Part shown: positions 57,788 through 64,000 of the stretch, one piece after another | How the letters are laid out: the number at the start of each line of letters is the position of its first letter | How positions within the stretch are numbered: position 1 is the first letter of the stretch | NCBI GenBank assembly: GCA_014529385.2 | Contig: CM043969.1 | Span: 17,243,446-17,307,445, forward strand | Length of the DNA stretch: 64,000 nt | Source: Adiantum capillus-veneris | Lineage: Eukaryota; Streptophyta; Polypodiopsida; Polypodiales; Pteridaceae | Reading direction: 5' to 3' | The notes under the pieces: generated by a model | The model's database searches: none | Seen by the model: only the letters and a program-made list of their open reading frames with translations | What the model was told of the DNA's origin: nothing | Made by a program: the position numbers and the translations under genes

Positions 57788-60596
57788 CTAAATCGTGTCG
57801 TCCCTTGACACGACCTTGTGCAGTCTTGTCATAGGGTTGTCTTCAGCTTTGTCTTCAAGATTGGACTTCAGCTTGGGAAGTGCTTTGTTGTTGATGACGC
57901 TCCCCCCTTCCTTGAGTGATTCATATCTGCCATGTTGTTGATACATGATTTGATCTTGGATCTTTGATTTTTGAGGCAACTTTTCTTCTTGATGTGCATT
58001 TACCTCTTTGTTGTCAGTCTTAGCCGCCATAAAGAGGGATTTTCCTGTTTTTGAGTTTGTAGAATCGATCCTCTTTGTGGAGTGGACTTTATGTTGGGTT
58101 TGTTTTCCATGTCCACTGCAATTTGAGTTGTCTACAATAGGTCACCTCTTTGTTGCCAGTCTTAGCCGCCGTAAAGAGGGATTTTCTTGTTTTTGAGTTT
58201 GTAGAATCGATTCTCTTTGTGGTGTGGACTTTATGTTGGGTTTGTTTTCCATGTCCACTGCAATTTGAGTTGTCTACCAATGTTGAAGCACTGTGTGAGC
58301 TACTTTTAATTGTTGTGGATAGCTCGCTTTCTAATTTTTTCATTGCTTGTTGTTGTAGGCCATTCTTTGACTTGCCATTTTTTTATGGAGCTTTGTTGTC
58401 GCCCTTGAAGATAAATGATACTCTTGATAAGCATATGGAGACCTGCAGTTTTTGCTCCAAGTCATTGTCGATTGATTTGGGTAGACATTTCCTTTTTGTT
58501 GATGTAGAAGGAATATATACAAGAAGTCAATGATGAGGTCTAGATTAGGGTCTTAAAACTTGGATGACCAAAGGGAAAAAACCAGTTGGAAAAAAAGTGC
58601 CTTTGGTATACGCTCTTATTGGAGTTGAGCAAATCCACTTGAAGTACCTGTCATGCAAGGTGAGTGCTTGGGAGAAACAAAGGAAGAGTGTCTAATGCAA
58701 GTGCCAATTATGGGACACTCTATATGCTCATGAGAAGTTTTCAAACAAAAGCATGTAGTGTAAGAGATGGAGTTGATGGGTGCTTCAAGGAACAAATGTA
58801 GCACATGTGACATCAAAGGACTTCTCAATAGCTTCCATGTTTCCAAGAAGGGTTTTTGATGCAAAAGCTTCTCCACTCATACCTCATTGTGTTGAATGTG
58901 TGAGTGTCTTTTGGACCTCCTCCTTCACTTACCACTATACTACAATGACTTTGAATCTTATGCTCACCTATACCAGCATGAGCGACACAACGTAATTATG
59001 CTCAACTCTTCCAGCTTCAGCAGTACCTAGAATAACTAAGACACTTAGACCACAGAGAATATTACATGAAGTTTTGGGACTAACGCCTTGCTCATTTAGT
59101 GGCTTAGTTGCCCGACTCTGACTTTTATGCCATGTATTTTTAATGGCAACTTGGACTTACCTGTTCAAGGCCAGAAACCCAATTCCATAAGTTCTTGAAA
59201 TTTAGGCCTCTTCCATTGTGTTGGTCTTTGGATGCCATCATTTTTTCTAGTAGGTTGGCATATGTTGGCTCTTCTTGACTTGCTTGTCGTATGTTCACAC
59301 TGCTTTGTGAGACAAGTCCTTCAACTCTTGTACGGGTTGATGTAGCTTTTCCATTATTTCCCATGAGAAGCGGTTGTTGATGTGTGTGGGTTATTTGTGT
59401 TTGAGTTTCCATGAGTAATTTCAAAACCCATCTTGTTTTTTATCCTTGTGTGACCGTCTTTGGCATTTTATCTTCTTCTATAATTTGATGGACACTAGGC
59501 TTTGGTATCCAAACCTGATGATTTCCGTTGTAAAAGCCTTGCTTTTGTAATTGATGACAAGGTATCCATCTCTAGATTGCAACAGCCTTGGTTGTAATTG
59601 GCTTCTGTTGGCTTTTGGTTGTCATTGCTTGCTTTGGGGTAGAAGCTTGTGCTGCTTGATTTCTCTTTGTTGTTCCTGATTGAGCTACAATTTTTGGTAA
59701 TCATATTTTATTTTTATCTTCATAAAATCCTTGTGCTTCGAGTAGCTTAATCAGAATCATCCTTTGATTCACCTGTTTGTGTTGGGTATCTTCATTGAAG
59801 TCTGATTTCGGTACCCAAACTTTTTGCGTTGCCCGCTTGGAGGGTCTTTTCGTTTGCCTTTTGTTGGTGTTCTTTCGCTTGCTTGAGTATTTTGTATTTC
59901 ATTGATATCTTCGCTCACTCCTTGTAGAACTTCTTTCTTGAGGTGAGTACATACAGGCTGTTAGTTTAGGCTTTTTGGCCCAAACATTAATGTTTCCTTC
60001 GAAGTAGCCTTGAACAGTGATCGACTCGTTTGATGCTACCCACCTTGTCACCTTTTGTTATTGTGGTTGAACGTGTGTTTCATGTATCCAAACTAGGTCT
60101 TTGTCTTGGATGTGCTCTTTGGATACCAACACTTGGTTGACATTCTTCGACTTCTTTTGGATGCTTTTTGTGATGGAAACTTTGGTTGATAAACTTTTTG
60201 CTTTGGTTTCCATTGCATTGTTGATGGTGTGGCTCTTGACGTAGAGGCTTCGCGGGAAATTTGATGGAAGCTCGTTGAAGGTAAAGTCGTCTAGCGAGGT
60301 TGATATACTTCAGTGTTTACCTTTGCTTTACCTTTTTCCGTGATGGTTGGTTGCTCCTTTTTTGCATTGAATTGAGATTCTTTTGGGGCTTTTGATGGTG
60401 TTGTTGTTGCGGCTTTTGATTGTTGTCTAAAGAAGACGTTCCTCCAGTTTTCTTTCAAGACTAAACTCTCTTTGATATGATGCGAGTCGATTATGTGGAA
60501 AGTATCTTTATACTCGCCGGTACTCATGAGTACGGCTTCTGCCATGCCAAAGCTAGGAATTGGCATTTTTGAACTTGTGTACATGATCTCCTCTAG
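57788..60596 (-). pseudogene. Unrecognised 3' region with repeated W-x-P-K motif
   Basis: The minus-strand frame continues after the stop at 60597 with MPIPSFGMAEAVLMSTGEYK (60584-60291). Downstream broken frames repeat a motif three times: VTVQGYFEG-like ... NVWAKK near 60000, EAQGFYEDKNKI then LPK near 59720, and KQGFYNGNHQVWIPKP near 59530. None matches reverse transcriptase, integrase or chromodomain. A further open piece is at 59424-59140 (STRTRVEGLVSQSSVNI). Its role is unknown. Confidence 0.4.
58002..58277. repeat. Two-copy tandem repeat, 142-bp period
   Basis: The block starting ACCTCTTTGTTGTCAGTCTT at 58002 recurs at 58144 (GCC for GTC) and stays alike to about 58277, with a few substitutions. 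Confidence 0.93.
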
Positions 60597-61745
60597 CTAA
60601 GTGATTGGCGGCTTTCCCATCATGATCCATGTTCCATAAGTCATTAGATTCTTTGTCGCTTCTGGATCTATCACAGATGAACATGTGATTTTGAGTCCTG
60701 TTTCTCCTTCTTTGTCCCTGTTCTTGTTTTGATCTTCCGTTTGAACATTTGATGCTGAATTTGGAAATTTTTTTCCTTCATCTGCTTTCATTTGCACTTT
60801 TTCTGGAGTCAGCTTCTTTGAAACAGCTTTTGTTGATTCTTCAGGTATGTCAATGATGACATATTCTCGTTGTTGCTCTGCTTCCTTCATGTGCACTTTG
60901 GCATCATGCTCCATGATGTAGCTATCTGTCTCAATTTTTCTGCTTTCACACTCACAAACTTCATTAGCTTCCTTCAATACCTTTATCGTAAACAAGGGAG
61001 TTACATCATACCCATCTTCATCGCAAAATTTAGTCAAAGTCGCCTCATTCACACACACATCAAGAGTCGCCAGTATTTGATCCCATCGGGAGGGTTCAAA
61101 TAACTTCTCTGGAAATGGCTCTAATACATATGCCTCATCTTCTACTAAACGCTCTAGGATGCAATCCTGCTTTCTAAGACTTCCACTCTCAAGAGCTCCG
61201 TACATCCAAATATGCGCTTTGCTTTCCAAATCAATTGTGGAGTTTAAGTCTTCCCCTGGGGTTCGTACTACATCTTTATAACTATGATTTGTGACACTGA
61301 TCTTTGTAGTGACATCATTGTGTCTCAAGTAGATATAGTCATAGCCCCAATCTTGTACCATTTTGAGCTGACGCATGAATGGTCTGCCCAATATGATATC
61401 AAATTTGTTGCTCTTGTCAAAATTCATTATGGCAAAGGTATGCTCATACTCGATGCCACACGAGGATACAATGATTTGTTCTAATATTCCAATCAGTTTC
61501 TCCGTGTATCCATCCGCTAATTGCAGTTTTATTTGAGTTTTCCTAAGAGGAGGCTTTCCTCATTTTTTCCATATCTCTTTGGTTGCAATGGCAATGCCTG
61601 CCGCACTATCTAATATAGCAACCGTTTTTACTCCTTTGTATTCAAGTGGTATGGTGGTGTTTCCTTTGTTTCCTTCACGATAGTCACCCACCTTATTTAC
61701 TGGTACTATCTTTGTCTGTGGTTTCTTAGGCAAGGTGTCATCCAT
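60597..61745 (-). pseudogene. Retroelement aspartic protease, one internal stop
   Basis: Opens near MDDTLPKKPQTKIVPVNKVG, then VAILDSAAGIAIATKEIW, in which the catalytic triad reads D-S-A instead of D-S/T-G. After a TGA at about 61558 (Trp in context) the same frame continues LRKTQIKLQLADGYTEK, then FDIILGRPFMRQLKMVQDWG, the second-half signature of plant retropepsins. The long charged tail to 60597 includes CEDEDGYD-like and VIIDIPEESTKAV segments. One stop codon only, so this copy is better preserved than the surrounding gag. A further TAG at 60597 separates it from an in-frame continuation. Confidence 0.7.
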
Positions 61746-62150
61746 GTTTCATATGTAAGTTGGTCATGTGAAGGGATTTTCAGCCCCATGTTTTCCAGGT
61801 GTTTGCCCATTTGGCCCCATAGATGCGGTCTAATTTTTAGTAGTTCTGAGAGATAAAGTGTGCATTGTATAGGAGAAGACATCAATTCATGCAAGCTCTT
61901 GGTATCCAACATTTTTGGTGTGACTTTCCACTAAGAAGGTACCATTTTAACTTCGGATTTTGTCTCATGTTCTCCTATGAAAGATGGCAAAGTCTTTAGA
62001 GAGCGTGGTTTACTCTCTTCAGATGTGACAGACCCGGCATCCCCGTATAGAGATTGTATATCTCCTGACGAAAATTCATGATCCATGTTTATCTCAGGGA
62101 TAGGTGCTGACTATAAAGTAGCACTACCATCTTTTTGGCTTTTGATTCAT
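61746..62150 (-). pseudogene. Gag-protease spacer beyond the foldback
   Basis: Minus-strand frames INMDHEFSSGDIQSLYGDAG (near 62090) and MLDTKSLHELMSSPIQCTLY with LLKIRPHLWGQMGKHLENM (61912-61706) link gag to protease. The first part corresponds to INMNTGFT and EIYNLYMM near 48290-48340 in the other copy. Confidence 0.5.
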
Positions 62151-63186
62151 TAGGAGATTTCGGAGGTCTTTTGGAGGGCCTTTTGGAAGAGAGAGGAAAA
62201 TAAGCTCCTCCAATGAGAGAAGAGCCTACGTTATGTAGAAAAATAGATTGATATTAATAAAAAAAGGTGTCCCTCTCCTCATTTAATAATCTAGTGGTCC
62301 TTGAAGACGATCACTCTCTTTCATTTAATGCGAGCACCTTTTTTAGAAGGCAGATGCGGTGTATTTGATACGGCTTACGTCATCACTAGAACTCAAAAAT
62401 TTACAAAACTATCAAGTGGTGGAAGATTTTGAAACTTTTGATACTATCAATGCGTCCGGAACGCCCAAATATCCTAGAAATGAATGTCCAATTGCCTCGC
62501 TCCAACATCCAAAGAGGCAAAGAATGTCAAAAACCCCTAAAAGAATATTTTACTAACGGTGCGCGAGGGAGCATTCCAAAATTTTGGAATGCCTCCTCGC
62601 TCGCCGTTAGTAAAAAGTCCCTTTTTTCCTCTTTTAGGGAGCTTTTTGAGAGGAAAATGTCAAAAAACCTTTAAATAGGGGCTTTCTTAAAAGATAATTG
62701 TCCAAAAATCACTAAAAGGAGCTTTGTACTAACGACGCGCAGAGGGGCATTTTAGAATTTTAGAATGCCTCCTCGCGCGCCTTAAGTAAAAAGCCCATTT
62801 TTTAGGGTTTTTTGACATTTTTTGCCTCTCCGAATGTCGGAATGAAACAAGTAGACATTCGTTTTAAGGGTATTTTGGCGTTGCGGACGTATTGGTGGTG
62901 TCAAAAGCCTCAAAATCTATCACTATTTGACAGTTTGTGACTTTTCAACTTTCAGTGATGACGTAAGCTGCATTGAATGCGTCGCACCTGTCTCCTAAAA
63001 AAGACGCTCGCATTAAATAAAAAAGTGACCGTTTTCAAGGACGATTGGGAATATAAATCTACTTTTTAGAGTGTCTGGTTGTCCTTTTGGACGTACTCAC
63101 AAGGTGCAAGTGCATTTTAAAAAAAGTTTCCAAAGAGAGAAATACAATTTCTTACAAGGCCCTCCAAATGACCTCCGAAATTTTCT
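62151..63186. mobile_element. 1.04-kb foldback (long inverted repeat) transposon
   Basis: The ends GGAGATTTCGGAGGTC (62153-62168) and GACCTCCGAAATTTTC (63169-63184) are inverted copies, and similarity continues inward over about 430 bp per arm, for example GCTTACGTCATCACT at 62371 and its complement near 62957, and TTTAATGCGAGC at 62325 and its complement near 63006. The centre has two further hairpins, around CATTCCAAAATTTTGGAATG (62572) and CATTTTAGAATTTTAGAATG (62748). Outermost dinucleotides are TA. It interrupts a gag frame between codons for WESI and KSQKDGS, judged by the uninterrupted copy at 48240. No transposase, so non-autonomous. Confidence 0.85.
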
Positions 63187-64000
63187 AATAGATTCCCACA
63201 AGGATTGTGGCCACGGTTCTTCTACCTCTAGAATAGGCATCACTGCTTGTGAGCCCACCCCATCTGTGGTATTGGCTACTTCCCTTGTATCTAAAGGTAC
63301 CTCAACTCCCGGCTCTTCCTGATCTCTGTTTACAATACCCTGGATCTCCAATTCTTGGACTTTATCACGAATTAGCACCTCCGTTTTTGGAGCATCTGAA
63401 CGTGTGGTTCCATAAGAGCTTGGGCCTTCTGGATGAGCTCCTTGCACATTTGTAACCTCTCTTTTTCATACCCTGGATGAGGGTACCTTAGCCATCTATC
63501 CTTTTGGGTTTGGTTGGGTTTTAGCCTAGCTTCACAAGCTTTCAAGATCGCATCCAAAGGTTCAACCACTTTGTCGACCAAGACTGAACCTCCCGAGTTA
63601 GTCTTTACTCTTTAGGTCCCTTTGTGCTTTTGTTCCTTTCTTGCTCTTGTCTAAGCTGCTCTCTTGTTTGATTGAGTTCAGTTTCCAAAGCCGCTTTCTC
63701 CTTTAGCCTCTTCAATTTCATTTTGTTTCGTCTGTCTTTCCATGATCTTCTTCTGAAGCTTCTCACCGGTTTGTTCTCAAATTCTGTTTGAACAGGCAAT
63801 GTGGCTTTTTCAGCTGGTTTGTTTTTGGCAGCTTCTTGAGCTTGAGCTTGAGTCATCACGTTTAAAGGAATGGCGGGTTCTACCTCGGATCCGCTTGAAG
63901 AAGGCATCACACCTACCAACATTCATTGTTGCTTTCCCTTTGTAGTCTGGATTTTTAACACAGTGTTGGCGTAGATGGTCTATACCACAACGTTGGAATG
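63187..64000 (-). pseudogene. Gag of gag-protease element, interrupted by foldback
   Basis: At the window edge the minus strand reads RCGIDHLRQHCVKNPDYKGK, the back of a zinc knuckle (first Cys outside the window). Then NVMTQAQAQEAAKNKPAEKA, RRSWKDRRNKMKLKRLKEKA (coiled coil, 63922-63605), EKERLQMCKELIQKAQALME (63581-63372) and VMPILEVEEPWPQSLWESI (to about 63187), where the foldback begins. Gag resumes at 62150 with KSQKDGSATL, a stop, INMDHEF and LYLSELLKIRPHLWG, which leads toward the protease. Homologous to 47330-48350. Confidence 0.65.

Larger units (their letters stand above)
57777..64000 (-). mobile_element. Gag-protease retroelement, minus strand, runs off window
   Basis: On the minus strand: zinc knuckle and gag (64000-62050), aspartic protease (61745-61000), a long unrecognised tail (60.9-57.8 kb) and a purine tract. 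I find no reverse transcriptase, RNase H or integrase motif anywhere in the 6.2 kb. The family has a second fragment at 47330-48350. It is most likely a non-autonomous LTR element that depends on proteins made elsewhere; the 5' LTR lies outside the window. Confidence 0.6.

Noticed and set aside
57777-64000. Endogenous pararetrovirus
   Set aside because: Gag zinc knuckle and protease could fit, but there is no reverse transcriptase or movement-protein motif, and a purine tract followed by TG suggests an LTR element.

Overview
The window is plant nuclear DNA from a large, repeat-rich genome. Evidence: Ty1/copia and Ty3/gypsy (chromodomain) elements primed by plant initiator tRNA-Met, LINE 3' ends with a plant-type zinc-binding tail, an AT-rich background of long microsatellites and satellites, and a decayed GT34 xylosyltransferase-like gene. 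Lineage (fern, lycophyte, gymnosperm or angiosperm) cannot be fixed from the sequence alone. There is no bacterial or organellar gene content.

Layout. 1-1.7 kb: simple repeats and a 410-bp tRNA-like (SINE-like) insertion with 19-bp flanking repeats. 1742-7153: an old copia-type element (target duplication TAACA) that keeps only a gag zinc knuckle and a ruined protease, with an inverted-repeat element nested beside its 3' LTR. 7315-16858: a Ty3/gypsy chromovirus (TCAAT) with a 4.0-kb 5' LTR carrying a 152-bp tandem array, and a 3' LTR cut to 405 bp. 16992-22477, minus strand: a young copia element (GTATA) whose gag-pol has one frameshift. 24025-24876, minus strand: the best host-gene candidate, a three-exon unknown membrane protein. 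26.8-29.8 kb: three LINE 3' ends. 30.3-32.2 kb: a 141/282-bp satellite. 32.6-33.1 kb: a GT34 pseudogene. 33470-38625: a copia element (GTTCT) with near-identical LTRs but broken frames.

41.2-43.5 kb, minus strand: a truncated copia element. 44-48.4 kb: decayed unknown coding sequence, palindromic motifs and a gag fragment of a second retroelement family. 48403-54288: a second, 5'-truncated chromovirus related to the first, with a gag/protease deletion, a 121-bp tandem duplication and a patch of RNase H from another gypsy lineage. 54.4-55.9 kb: decayed unknown coding sequence. 56.0-56.9 kb: four long CT/GA tracts. About 57-64 kb, minus strand: a gag-protease retroelement of the same family as the 47-kb fragment, seemingly without reverse transcriptase, carrying a 1.04-kb foldback transposon inside gag.

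Almost everything is transposon layered on transposon, so the genes do not form a pathway. The points most worth following are the candidate spliced gag leader exon inside both chromovirus LTRs, the RNase H patch, the foldback element dated by its broken host frame, the gag-protease-only family, and the three-exon host gene.
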